Below the pieces are notes generated by a model. The model did no database searches. It saw only the letters and a list, made by a program, of their open reading frames with translations, and was not told the origin of the DNA. Position numbers and translations under genes: made by a program. From the NCBI GenBank assembly GCA_002292375.1, contig DBBV01000006.1:209370-273369 (forward strand): 64,000 nucleotides of DNA. Reading direction: 5' to 3'. Of the stretch, positions 33,132 to 42,721 are shown in pieces (the stretch's first letter is position 1; every line of letters begins with the position of its first letter). Origin of the DNA: Methylococcaceae bacterium UBA975. GTDB lineage: Bacteria > Pseudomonadota > Gammaproteobacteria > Methylococcales > Cycloclasticaceae.

Positions 33132-36100
33132 ATGGCAAATATTGGAACTGTGAAATCAGTAACGGGCGTAGTAAAAGCAATCGCCGCAAATGGCTCTGAG
33201 CGCATATTAAGCGCAGGTGATAGCATAGCCGAAAACGAAACAATCATTACCGGTGACGGACTAATTGTCGCCGAACTCGCAAACGGCAAAGAAATGGATT
33301 TGGGGCGTAACTCAAGCCTCGTCATCGACCAAGATATACTAGGTCAAGACGATGAGCAGCCCGCTCAAGACCCTCAATCAGCCGAAGACGAAGTAGCCGC
33401 CTTGCAACAAGCCTTGGCCGACAACCCCAATTTAGACCCTTCTGCCTTACCAGCAACTGCTGCTGGTGCAGGTGCTGCGGGTGCTGAAAATAATGGGCAT
33501 AGTTTTATCAGTGTCGATTACCTTAATCCAAAAATGGACCCCTTCTCAGGCTTTGAAACAGCCGGAAGAAACCCTGAATTCCCATCCTCTGAAATTGATC
33601 CGGGGGAGTTATTGCTAGCGCAAGAAGTAAATGGGCTGCCTTCAGCAGGTGGTGTAGTCGCATCTGTAGATGATGAGGGGCTTAAAGGGGGTATCGAAGG
33701 TGGAACAGGTGATTTGGTGGTGCCAAATACGGATGGTGACAATAATGAATCCACTTTTAGCGGTCAATTAATTTATAGCTTTGGCCCAGATGGCGCCGGT
33801 AATGTCAGCTTTGCTTTTTTACACGGCACACCCGTGCAAGCAAGTGGTGATAACGGCTTGCAAAACCTCACATCAGGCGGAGACCCCATTACATTCGTAT
33901 GGGCAGCGGGATCGCACACACTAACAGGTGTAGCAAACGAAGGCAGCCAAGGTGGCTATGACGTTTTTACCCTGCAAATAACAGATATTAGTACCGGCGA
34001 CTATACCTTTACCTTGTTGCAAGCAGTCGATCATCCCACAGCAGATACCGAAGATGATCTAGTATTGAACTTACCCTTTACGGTTACCGATAGTAATGGC
34101 GATGAGGCTGTTGGGTCGATAGCAGTTACTATCGATGATGACGTACCGGTCAATAACGAGACAGAAACTACCGTTGGTGCGGTCCATGAAGATGCGTTAA
34201 CACCGGATGGTAACAGTGAAGGTGGACAAACCACGACGACCGCGATCACAGCGGCCGAGATTGCAGCGCTGGTGAGTGCTGGCGCCGATGAGCCGGTAGT
34301 GATCAGTTTGAACCTGGCAGCCAGTGGTGTTGGTTCACTGGATGGTACGGCGACGGGTCTGACACAAGAGGGCGTATCGATTGATTGGAATGTCAATGGA
34401 TCGACGTTAGAAGGTGTTGTTGCTAGTGGCGTTAATGCTGGCGACGTTGTCTTCACCTTAGCCAAAGACGTCAGTGGAGACGACTTCACCTTTACCTTAT
34501 TAGACAACATTGACCACGATGATGACGCTGATCTAACGACGGGCGAAGGCGATGCTGACACAGAGAGCTTGAGTCTAGCTGGCGCGTTTATCGCGACTGA
34601 TACCGATGGTGATGAGGTGATTGTTGATGCGGGTGCGAGCGTGACGATAGAGAATGACGTGCCGCTTTGGATTAATCCAACCACATCGCATCTTAAAGAT
34701 GTTGCTACATCGCCTGATGTTGTTCAATTCCTTAACTTTGATACGGGTGCTGATGGTGTTGGTTCTGTCGTATTTGACACGAGTTTAGAGGGAACTGCTG
34801 CTAAGGACGCGCTTGGCAATGAGCTGACCTTTAATGGTACGGGTGAACCCTTATTTGTTCATTTTTCCGACGATGGTTCGCAACTTCAATTTGTAACCAA
34901 AAACCTAGACAATACGTTAAATACTGCTGACGTTAAGTTCTTTATTGAACTTAATGCTAATGGTGAAACGTATACCGTTCATTCTGAAGGTATCATCGTG
35001 AATGGTACGGCTATTACTGCGACAAACTTATCGAGTGTTGGTGGCGGTAACGTGGTATCAAAAGTTATCTCTAATCTTGATGGTACAACTCAAGATGTTG
35101 TGATGACGACAGCTACCGGTCAAACAGTCAATACTAATAACTCAGCAATCGGTATCGGTACACAAAATGCCATTACTGTTGGCGAGGCGATTCGTTTTGA
35201 CTTTACAAATGGTGATGTGACCGGTAATGGCGGTAATGCCGCTTATACATACGATGGCACGCATAATCTAACGACTGCCTTTACGCAACAAATTCAGAAG
35301 ACCACGGCGGGTACCACTTTAGCTACCATTACGCTCTCTGCGATATTAGCGGATGCCGATAATATTTTCTTTGGTGATCTTGCTGGTGAAACACCTATCG
35401 GTATCACTAGCGTCAAAGTCTTTTCTGGAACGCTTGCTCAAGTTCAAAACGGGACAGCAACCGATGTAACAGGGAGTGTGGTAATCGCCTTAAATGTTGG
35501 TGGCACTGCAACAATCGCAGGCCTACAAGATGGGTGGATTTATCAAATCCAAACTACGGACGAGTTTAGTGCTGTAAATGTTGCAGTTGATGCAGGGAAT
35601 ATTAAGCTGGGTGTATTTAGCTATGGCTTGCAAAGCGATGGACTACCCATAGAACTGGATTACGACATTATCGGCACAGATGGTGATGGTGACAGCGTAA
35701 CAGGCTCGCTTGGTGTTAATCTTTATCCAGATGGATCTACATTTGAGGGTACGGATGTTGCTGAAACGCTTACCGGTACGGCCAATAATGATTACCTGCT
35801 TGGCCGTGGGGAAGATGATTTCCTCTTTGGCTTAGGCGGGGATGACTTGCTGATTGGTGGTTATGGTGATGATGAAATGACCGGTGGCTTAGGTAAAGAT
35901 TCTTTTGTTTTCAGCCTGGCGGCTAATTCGGGTGATGACATTATTAAAGACTTTGATGTTGGTACGGATGCATTGAACTTTATTGATGTGCTAGATTTAG
36001 ATAATTCAAACACATTCAATCTTGCTGATGCGATTAACAACGTTAGTGATGCCGGTGATGGTGATGCTATTACGCTCAGTTTAACGAACGGAGGCAGTGT

Positions 36101-36194
36101 CACACTTGAAGGCATTGGTACAGGGTTGATAAACGATATTACTTCACTACAGGGCTATCTTGGCGCTACTAATATTACGGTTGACGAAAGTTAA
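33132..36194 (+). CDS. LapA-like RTX adhesin with retention module, small form (1020 aa)
   Basis: Residues 1-70 form a canonical LapA retention module (GTVKSVTGVVKAIAANGSER, then GDSIAENETIITGDG), which holds the protein in the outer-membrane channel. A candidate LapG site follows in LPATAAGAGAAG near residue 113. The middle holds two to three repeated domains ending in TIDDDVPV-type linkers. The C-terminal part has RTX calcium-binding nonapeptides (GRGEDDFLFGLGGDDLLIGG) and a type I secretion target domain. Family members usually have several thousand residues, so this is unusually short. A GGAG site precedes the ATG. A strong terminator follows. Confidence 0.9.
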   Translation: MANIGTVKSVTGVVKAIAANGSERILSAGDSIAENETIITGDGLIVAELANGKEMDLGRNSSLVIDQDILGQDDEQPAQDPQSAEDEVAALQQALADNPNLDPSALPATAAGAGAAGAENNGHSFISVDYLNPKMDPFSGFETAGRNPEFPSSEIDPGELLLAQEVNGLPSAGGVVASVDDEGLKGGIEGGTGDLVVPNTDGDNNESTFSGQLIYSFGPDGAGNVSFAFLHGTPVQASGDNGLQNLTSGGDPITFVWAAGSHTLTGVANEGSQGGYDVFTLQITDISTGDYTFTLLQAVDHPTADTEDDLVLNLPFTVTDSNGDEAVGSIAVTIDDDVPVNNETETTVGAVHEDALTPDGNSEGGQTTTTAITAAEIAALVSAGADEPVVISLNLAASGVGSLDGTATGLTQEGVSIDWNVNGSTLEGVVASGVNAGDVVFTLAKDVSGDDFTFTLLDNIDHDDDADLTTGEGDADTESLSLAGAFIATDTDGDEVIVDAGASVTIENDVPLWINPTTSHLKDVATSPDVVQFLNFDTGADGVGSVVFDTSLEGTAAKDALGNELTFNGTGEPLFVHFSDDGSQLQFVTKNLDNTLNTADVKFFIELNANGETYTVHSEGIIVNGTAITATNLSSVGGGNVVSKVISNLDGTTQDVVMTTATGQTVNTNNSAIGIGTQNAITVGEAIRFDFTNGDVTGNGGNAAYTYDGTHNLTTAFTQQIQKTTAGTTLATITLSAILADADNIFFGDLAGETPIGITSVKVFSGTLAQVQNGTATDVTGSVVIALNVGGTATIAGLQDGWIYQIQTTDEFSAVNVAVDAGNIKLGVFSYGLQSDGLPIELDYDIIGTDGDGDSVTGSLGVNLYPDGSTFEGTDVAETLTGTANNDYLLGRGEDDFLFGLGGDDLLIGGYGDDEMTGGLGKDSFVFSLAANSGDDIIKDFDVGTDALNFIDVLDLDNSNTFNLADAINNVSDAGDGDAITLSLTNGGSVTLEGIGTGLINDITSLQGYLGATNITVDES

Positions 36195-36210
36195 TTACTT
36201 AGCAGTTGAT

Positions 36211-36241
36211 AAAAAAGGCCGGCTAATTGCCGGCCTTTTTT
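36211..36241 (+). terminator. Intrinsic terminator after the first adhesin
   Basis: GGCCGGC and GCCGGCC arms around a TAATT loop, with A6 before and T6 after. Confidence 0.93.
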
Positions 36242-36396
36242 ATAATGAGTATCTATACTACAGAAGTTATTCCATCGTTATTAGTTGCGGTTAAAAGGCA
36301 ACCGATCAGCATATGTCTTACACAATCAAACATAAAACAACCCTACTTGAACTAAAAGTGTGACCCAGTTCATAAAACGGGAGAAAAAAGAAACAC

Positions 36397-36440
36397 TAGT
36401 ACCTTAGTACAATAGCAAACTTTTTTTTATTAACCATACT
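36397..36440 (+). promoter_or_regulatory. Promoter with 19-bp activator box, copy 2
   Basis: The identical 19-bp box lies at 36397-36415, followed 19 bp later by CATACT at 36435-36440. The TTG start of the second adhesin lies 69 bp after the box. Flanking bases differ from copy 1, so the identity is confined to the box, which argues for a conserved protein-binding site and not a recent duplication of the whole region. Confidence 0.7.
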
Positions 36441-36483
36441 TGCGCCAACTCTAAAAAATCCTACAACAACGGAGGGTGGTAGC

Positions 36484-39400
36484 TTGGCGACTAATAACAC
36501 AGAAAGTACAGTATCGGGTATCGTAAATGCAAACGTGCAAGACGGGACAGAGCGTGCGTTAACTAGTATTGATGGTGCAATACAAAATCAAAACGCTCAA
36601 ATGGGTGATGGCCTTTTGGCGCTTGCAGATACTGCAGCGTTTGGCGTAGAGGGCCCTGCAGGCAACGCGCTTAATAACGCGGCAGCTAAAAAAGACGCAG
36701 GCCAGTCTACGGCACAAAGCCAACAAAGTGCTGAAGCCGAAGTGGCTGCAATTCAAGCAGCATTGGCCAATACCGACCTAGACCCATCAGACTTACCAGC
36801 GACTGCTGCGGGCAACCCAGCTGCGGGTGGCGATGAAAACGAAGGGCATAGCGTTATTAGTGTTGATTATTTAAACCCTAGCATGGACCCTTTTTCAGGC
36901 TTTGAAACGGCAGGGAAAAACCCTAAATTCTTAAAACCTGAACTAGAGTCAGGCGATGAATTATTGTTAAGCCCAACCGTCACTATTAGTACCAATGGCT
37001 TGCCAGGTGCCGGTTCTACCACGGCTTTTGTAGATGAAGACGACCTTGTTAGCGTACGTGGAAACGCTCCAATTGTACCCACAGAGTTTGGTGCGTACAG
37101 CCTTGCGAGCGTTAGCGGTAATAGCGATGTGGTGGATGCCAGTGATGATTTAAGCGATCCAAATGCAACAACTGCAAGTGGGTTTTTAAACGCCAGCTTT
37201 GGCAGCGATGGTGCAGGTGATATCGCGTTTAACGCAGCGACTACGCAGCCCAGTGGTATTACTTCTGGTGGTGAGCCGCTGCAGTATTGGGTGTCTGAAG
37301 ATGGCCACAGTTTAGTGGCATTTATTAACAATGGTGAAGCGCGTGAAGTTATTTTTACTGCAGAAATTACTGATGCAGCGACGGGTGCTTATAGTATTAC
37401 CTTATATGGCAAAGTCGATCACGCCGAAGCAGATACAGAAGACAACCTTATCATAAACCTTGGTTTCACCATTACAGATGGCAATGGTGACACAGCTGAA
37501 GGTGTGCTGGCGTATGATATTGACGACGACAGCCCTTTGGCTGTAGACAGGTCAGCGGGTGATTTTGTAGAAGGCACCACCATTACTATTTCTGACAACG
37601 CAGCAGAATACTTAGGCATTGAAGGCGGAGCTGATGGCCTACAAAGCATTAGCGCTTTTAGCGGCGGCCTCGGTAGCTTATTTATTGAAGATGGCGCGTT
37701 AAAATACACCGCACCGGCGAGTATCGATAACAATGACGCAGCGGTAGCGACTAGCTTTAATTACACCGTGACCGATGGTGATGGCGATACCGTCACCCGT
37801 ACCGTCGATCTTCGTATTACTGATACGGGTGTAAGCGCAGTGTCAGCCACCGGCGAAACGGTTGATGAAGACGATATTGTTGGTGCTGGCGGTAATGCCG
37901 CAGGACCGGGCGATGATGATGCAACCACCAGTGGCAGCATCAGTTATACCGTTGGTGCAGATGGGCTGGGTGGGGTTGCTTTATCCACTAGTAGTGCATT
38001 AACGACCGTTGGTGGTGATCCAGTCAATACCGTGTTTAATGCAGATGGTACGGGTGGTACGCTACTTGGTTACACCGGCACCGATGCAACGATAGAAGCA
38101 AATTGGGTGTTTACCGTTGTCTTAAACGATGTGGATGCAACAGGTGCCGATTACACCACAACGCTATTGCAAGCGATACGCCACGCAGTGACAGATGATC
38201 CAAGTACAGAAACCGTTGAAACAGCTTTTGAAGACAACGTGGATTTGGTAGTTAACGTAACGGTAACCGATGGTGATGGTAGCGTTGATACTAGTAACGC
38301 CAGTTTCACCATCTCAATCGACGACGATACCCCCGTTTTTGGCGCAGCAAACGATGGGTTTATGTCTAACACCGATGTGGGGCCTATTTACTTAACCGGC
38401 GATCTGGCGTTAAGTGCCGGTGCTGATGGGCTCGCCTCACTCACCATTTCTGGGCGTGAGGGTACTATTGGTGATGTCACTGGCATACTAGGTAAAAATG
38501 GCTCAGGTGAGCCGATTATTCTTACCTCAGGTGGTGAGCCTTTGCATTATAAGGCCAATAGCGATGGCTCTATCAGCGCTGTTGTGGTCATAGATGAGAC
38601 TGAAAGCGTTGTATTTAACGTGTCTGTAGATGCAGAAACGGGTAGTTATGAGGTTGAGTTTTTTGGCATCGTTGATGAAGCCAGCAGCACAGCAAGCGTT
38701 GATCTTAGTTCAGGTAATAGTGGCGTTTCTGGTGGTAGTAATGGCGAAATACTCGTGCTTGCTAATGCACTAGACGGGGTAACGGTTACCGCAACAGCGG
38801 TGGGTCATTATGGTAATGCTGCTAATGTTAATGCCTCAGGACAAGGTATGGGTGTTGCTCAGGCGGCTGAAATTAATGGTATTCGAACAAAAGATCAAGA
38901 CTCAGACTCGCAACAAAGTGAAGTATTAAGTCTTAAGTTTACTGATAGTGACACTGATGCGGCTAAAACCTTAACAGAGATAGGCTTTGTTGCGGACCAA
39001 TTGGGCGTCACGGAGACTGTGGTTGTAGATTTGTACTTAAATGGCGTTAAGGTAGGTACGACACTGACCTTTCTTGGGGAAAATGCCAAGGGTTCCAGCA
39101 ATGCAGGCGATGATTTTTTTGTTATTAAAGCGTCTGATGCAGGAGCAACTACGTTTGATGAAATTCAATTTTCAGCCTTGCCCGGTTCAAATCAGGGTGA
39201 AAGTTATCGTATAGACTCATTAATATTGGATACTAACCCAGATGTTTTCGACGTTACCACCAGCTTTGACGTTGTAGCGACGGATGGCGATGGTGATGTG
39301 GTAACAACCAGCTTTGATTTAACGCTTGATGCTAATGATGTTATTGAAGGCAGCGATGGTGACGACGTTTTAGTGGGTAACGGCGGTCTTGAGACATTAA

Positions 39401-39747
39401 TCGGTGGAGAGGGAGACGATATCTTGACTGGCAATGGAAGCGAGTCTGGCGGAGTGGAAGCCGATATATTTGAATTTAGCCTAGCTACAAACTCGGGTCA
39501 TGATGTGATTACCGATTTTGCTGCGGGTACGGATAGCTTGCATTTTACTGACGTGATTGATATCAACGCTTCAGCTGGGATTGACGCGTTAGACGCCATT
39601 ACAAGTGTGGCTGATAATGGTACAGATGTGGTGATTGGCCTTAGCAATGGCGGTAGCATCACATTGGCTGATTTAGGCAGCAATACAATCAACAGTATTG
39701 GCGCCCTAGATACGCTGCTGACGGCTGGTCATATCGACGTTAATTAA
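36484..39747 (+). CDS. LapA-like RTX adhesin, paralogue with degenerate retention module (1087 aa)
   Basis: The start is a TTG with a GGAGG site 8 bases upstream. The N-terminal 60 residues align with the retention module of the first adhesin (SGIVNANVQDGTERAL) but have lost the canonical GD...E.I.T pattern and glycines. The candidate LapG site LPATAAGNPAAGG and the following VDYLNP-DPFSGFETAG segment are well kept. At least three repeat domains follow, each ending in a DDDSPL/DDDTPV-type linker. One or two RTX units (SDGDDVLVGNGGLETLIGGE) and a secretion target domain like that of the first adhesin follow at the C-terminus. It has its own boxed promoter and terminator. It may be secreted but poorly retained. 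Confidence 0.88.
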   Translation: MATNNTESTVSGIVNANVQDGTERALTSIDGAIQNQNAQMGDGLLALADTAAFGVEGPAGNALNNAAAKKDAGQSTAQSQQSAEAEVAAIQAALANTDLDPSDLPATAAGNPAAGGDENEGHSVISVDYLNPSMDPFSGFETAGKNPKFLKPELESGDELLLSPTVTISTNGLPGAGSTTAFVDEDDLVSVRGNAPIVPTEFGAYSLASVSGNSDVVDASDDLSDPNATTASGFLNASFGSDGAGDIAFNAATTQPSGITSGGEPLQYWVSEDGHSLVAFINNGEAREVIFTAEITDAATGAYSITLYGKVDHAEADTEDNLIINLGFTITDGNGDTAEGVLAYDIDDDSPLAVDRSAGDFVEGTTITISDNAAEYLGIEGGADGLQSISAFSGGLGSLFIEDGALKYTAPASIDNNDAAVATSFNYTVTDGDGDTVTRTVDLRITDTGVSAVSATGETVDEDDIVGAGGNAAGPGDDDATTSGSISYTVGADGLGGVALSTSSALTTVGGDPVNTVFNADGTGGTLLGYTGTDATIEANWVFTVVLNDVDATGADYTTTLLQAIRHAVTDDPSTETVETAFEDNVDLVVNVTVTDGDGSVDTSNASFTISIDDDTPVFGAANDGFMSNTDVGPIYLTGDLALSAGADGLASLTISGREGTIGDVTGILGKNGSGEPIILTSGGEPLHYKANSDGSISAVVVIDETESVVFNVSVDAETGSYEVEFFGIVDEASSTASVDLSSGNSGVSGGSNGEILVLANALDGVTVTATAVGHYGNAANVNASGQGMGVAQAAEINGIRTKDQDSDSQQSEVLSLKFTDSDTDAAKTLTEIGFVADQLGVTETVVVDLYLNGVKVGTTLTFLGENAKGSSNAGDDFFVIKASDAGATTFDEIQFSALPGSNQGESYRIDSLILDTNPDVFDVTTSFDVVATDGDGDVVTTSFDLTLDANDVIEGSDGDDVLVGNGGLETLIGGEGDDILTGNGSESGGVEADIFEFSLATNSGHDVITDFAAGTDSLHFTDVIDINASAGIDALDAITSVADNGTDVVIGLSNGGSITLADLGSNTINSIGALDTLLTAGHIDVN

Positions 39748-39763
39748 ACGTTTTTTGCTAGAC

Positions 39764-39799
39764 AATAAAAAGCCTCGTTCTATCGAGGCTTTTTATTTT
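39764..39799 (+). terminator. Intrinsic terminator after the second adhesin
   Basis: AAAAAGCCTCG and CGAGGCTTTTT form a stem with a short loop and T-rich tail. Confidence 0.9.
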
Positions 39800-39904
39800 G
39801 CGCGTAAAGTAAATTGGCTAAGTGCGAACAGTTATACACCATCAAACCCTCAGGCAAATAAGGATGATGCGATTTGATGACCAGCGGAGGACATCAAGTG
39901 AAGA

Positions 39905-39981
39905 TGGCGCGCCCGACAGGAGTCGAACCTGTGACCCCCACCTTCGGAGGGTGGTACTCTATCCAGCTGAGCTACGGGCGC
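39905..39981 (-). tRNA. tRNA-Arg (anticodon CCG)
   Basis: On the minus strand the 77-nt sequence runs from GCGCCCGTAGC through a D-loop (AGCTGGATAGAG), an anticodon arm CCACC-CTCCGAA-GGTGG, a T-arm with GGTTCGACTCC and a 3' acceptor strand ending in an encoded CCA. The anticodon CCG reads CGG (Arg). No integrase or duplicated tRNA 3' end is seen beside it, so it is not marked as an integration site. Confidence 0.95.
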
Positions 39982-40128
39982 ATTAAATTTTAGGCAGTTA
40001 TTATAACGTGATAAGTCTGAAGGTATATTATTAACTGCTGGCAAAAAGAATAATGCGCGGTTTTTATTTCGGCATTGTAATCTAGGGTTTATAATGCCCA
40101 TCAAATATCACAAATAGGGAGTCAGTGC

Positions 40129-40617
40129 GTGAGCGAAGACAAAAAGATTTTTAGTAATATTGGTATTGTAGTAGCCGTTTTAGCGGGTATTGCAATATTG
40201 ATTGGTATTGTTGCTACGGGGCTTATTGACGGTGAATCATCGGATAGAACCGCTTGGCAAGAAAAGAAAGTGCTCGATAGAATTAAGCCGTTGGGTGTGG
40301 TTGCAACCACTGCTGAGGAAGCGCAAAAAGCCAGCCCCAAGTTAGCAGAACCAGCGCCTGTTGTTGCTTCTGGTCCGATGTCGGCGGAACAAGTGTATAA
40401 CACGGCGTGTTTAGCCTGCCATTCAACCGGTGTGGCCGGTGCGCCAAAAACGGGTGATGTTGCCGCCTGGGCCCCACGTATTGCACAGGGCGAAGACGTC
40501 TTATTTGAACATGCAACCAAAGGCTTTAAAGGCATGCCGCCACGTGGTGGTTCATCGCAGTTGACTGATGAAGAGGTGAAAGCAGCGATTGACTTTATGT
40601 TGGCTAAAAGCCAATAA
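40129..40617 (+). CDS. Membrane-anchored c5-type cytochrome c
   Basis: The 162-aa protein has an N-terminal membrane helix (residues about 10-32), a linker rich in Ala, Pro and Lys, and a single-haem cytochrome domain with CLACH as the haem-attachment site. The axial Met is probably in GFKGMPPRGG. It would carry electrons at the periplasmic face of the membrane. The GTG start has AGGGA 8 bases upstream, and a TATAAT lies at 40090. Its terminator is embedded in the end of the convergent rep gene. Confidence 0.88.
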   Translation: MSEDKKIFSNIGIVVAVLAGIAILIGIVATGLIDGESSDRTAWQEKKVLDRIKPLGVVATTAEEAQKASPKLAEPAPVVASGPMSAEQVYNTACLACHSTGVAGAPKTGDVAAWAPRIAQGEDVLFEHATKGFKGMPPRGGSSQLTDEEVKAAIDFMLAKSQ

Positions 40618-40618
40618 G

Positions 40619-42619
40619 CTAGCTGAGTAAACTTTTCATAAGGGCCAAGCTATCTTGGCCCTTTTTCTTTTGTTCTTTAGGGTCTTGTTTATTAACAGCG
40701 GCCCAATCTAAATCGTCTGCTGGTAGCTCGGTTAAAAAACGGCTCGGTTCGGTAGATGACACATCGCCGTATTTTTTACGTTGCGAGCAGTAGCTAAAGG
40801 TGAGTTGTTTTTGTGCGCGGGTAATCCCCACGTAGGCCAGTCGTCGCTCTTCTTCAACTTGTTCAGAGTCGATGCTGTTTTGGTGCGGTAAGATGCCTTC
40901 TTCCATGCCGATTAAATACACATAGGGGAATTCTAAGCCCTTTGCGGCGTGCAAGGTCATTAGTTTGATTTGGTCGTTTTTTTCTTCTTCATTACGTTCT
41001 AGGCTGTCTAGTAGCATCATGCGCGAGACGATGTCGCCAAGGCTGCGTTCTTCAGTTGATTTTTTTGCGCTATTATCAATCCATTTGATCAGTTCTAGTA
41101 CATTGTCGATTCGTCGTTCGGCTTGTTTGTCACTATTGGCGTGCGCCTTAATCCAGTCGTAATAATCGATGTGTTGAATCATTTCGTGCAAGATGGCAAT
41201 CGGGTCTTCTTGCCGGGTCCGGTCAGACAGTTGCACAATCCAATCACAAAAAGCGCTCAGTTTTTTGTAACTGCGTTCACTTAAGTGCTGCTCTAGGCCT
41301 ATTTCAAAGCAGGCATCAAATAAGCTGCAGTGGCGTTGGTTGGCGTAGAGGGCTAATTTTTCTATGGTAGAGGTGCCTATTTCGCGTCGCGGGGTATTGA
41401 TGACACGTAAAAAAGCACTGTTATCGTCGGGATTTATCAGCAACTTAATGTAACTTAAGATGTCTTTAATTTCGGTGTGCGCAAAAAATGAGGTGCCACC
41501 ACTAATGGCATAGGGCAGCGATAGCTCGCGCAAGCTTTTTTCTAACATTCTGGCTTGGTGGTTGCTGCGATAGAGAATGGCAAAATCACTGTTGTTTGCG
41601 CGTAGTTTAAATTTGCTGCGTGATATTTCTGCGGCAACTTGTTGTGCTTCAGAAAACTCATCCTTGCATTTAATGACGTTTATTTTTTCATCACCTTGAA
41701 TGCTGCTCCATAGGTTTTTTTCATACAAATGCGGGTTATTGCTAATCAGCTGGTTAGCCGACTTTAAAATACGCTGGGTTGAGCGGTAATTTTGTTCCAG
41801 TTTAATAATTTCTAGCCGTGGAAAGTTGGTTTTTAATTGAAACAGGTTTTCTGGGTTGGCGCCGCGCCACGCATAAATGGACTGGTCGTCGTCGCCTACT
41901 ACAGTAAATTGCCCGAGCGGCCCGACAAGGTATTTAAATAACTCATATTGGGTGCCGTTGGTATCTTGATACTCGTCTAAAAGTAGGTAGCGGGTGGTGT
42001 TGCGCCATTTTTCTAGTACCTCGGGGTGTTCTTTAAACAGGGTGAGTGGAGCAAGGATTAAGTCGTCAAAATCTACTGAGTTGCACACCAGATTGTACTG
42101 CTGGTATTGCTCGTATAACGCGGCAGCAAATTGCTGCTGTTGATCTTCTGCCATAGACATGGCTTGCGCAGGGAGTATGGCCTGATTTTTCCAGCCGGAT
42201 ATTTGCCAAGCCAAGGGCTTAATTTGCGCTTTATCGAGCTGATGTTTGCCGTTTTCTAAAATGTCCTGCAATACCTTTTGTTTATCTAACTCGTCTAGAA
42301 TGCTGATATTTTTTTTCAACGATAAAGACAGGTGCTCACGCCGAATAATATCGAGGCCGAGTGAGTGAAAGGTCGAAATCCGTACTTGATTCGCCGTTTT
42401 AGCCGGGCAAATTTTTTCTACCCGTGAGCGCATCTCTTTGGCGGCCTTATTGGTAAAGGTAACGGCGGTAATGTGCTTTGCCTCAATGCCGTTTTTTAAC
42501 AGGTGTGAAATTTTTTCGGTAATAACGCGGGTTTTACCGCTGCCCGCGCCAGCAATAACCAATAGCGGTTTGTCCGTGGTAATAACGGCTTTATGTTGTT
42601 CGGGATTTAGTTTGGACAC
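40619..42619 (-). CDS. rep: ATP-dependent DNA helicase Rep (UvrD/Rep family)
   Basis: This superfamily 1A 3'-5' helicase shows motif I AGAGSGKTRVI, motif Ia TFTNKAAKEM, motif II LLLDEYQDTN, motif III VGDDDQSIYAWRGA and motif VI VGITRAQ. Rep helps replication forks past protein blocks. I place the start at the GTG at 42619 (MSKLNPEQ, 666 aa), because family members begin right at this point. A TTG at 42643 would add eight residues. Neither has a clear ribosome-binding site. It is convergent with the cytochrome gene, with only a base between stops. Confidence 0.92.
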   Translation of the reverse strand: MSKLNPEQHKAVITTDKPLLVIAGAGSGKTRVITEKISHLLKNGIEAKHITAVTFTNKAAKEMRSRVEKICPAKTANQVRISTFHSLGLDIIRREHLSLSLKKNISILDELDKQKVLQDILENGKHQLDKAQIKPLAWQISGWKNQAILPAQAMSMAEDQQQQFAAALYEQYQQYNLVCNSVDFDDLILAPLTLFKEHPEVLEKWRNTTRYLLLDEYQDTNGTQYELFKYLVGPLGQFTVVGDDDQSIYAWRGANPENLFQLKTNFPRLEIIKLEQNYRSTQRILKSANQLISNNPHLYEKNLWSSIQGDEKINVIKCKDEFSEAQQVAAEISRSKFKLRANNSDFAILYRSNHQARMLEKSLRELSLPYAISGGTSFFAHTEIKDILSYIKLLINPDDNSAFLRVINTPRREIGTSTIEKLALYANQRHCSLFDACFEIGLEQHLSERSYKKLSAFCDWIVQLSDRTRQEDPIAILHEMIQHIDYYDWIKAHANSDKQAERRIDNVLELIKWIDNSAKKSTEERSLGDIVSRMMLLDSLERNEEEKNDQIKLMTLHAAKGLEFPYVYLIGMEEGILPHQNSIDSEQVEEERRLAYVGITRAQKQLTFSYCSQRKKYGDVSSTEPSRFLTELPADDLDWAAVNKQDPKEQKKKGQDSLALMKSLLS
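40640..40668 (+). terminator. Terminator for cytochrome c inside the 3' coding end of rep
   Basis: AGGGCCAAG and CTTGGCCCT form a perfect stem around CTAT followed by T5. The sequence lies within the last codons of rep on the other strand. Confidence 0.85.
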
Positions 42620-42721
42620 AACGGGACAAAGGGGTAACTGCAAAGGTAAATTTTAACTGTTTTTTATACAGGGGTTCACACCTTTTTACGTTTTATATAC
42701 AGATTAAACAGCAGGCTTTTT

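Noticed and set aside
34031..34684. 217-aa minus-strand open frame inside the first adhesin
   Set aside because: It is the antisense shadow of a repeat-rich gene with biased codon use, has low-complexity Ser/Val-rich sequence and no ribosome-binding site.
39905..39981. tRNA-Arg as an attachment site for an integrated element carrying the adhesin genes
   Set aside because: No integrase, no repeated tRNA end and no composition break were seen around it.
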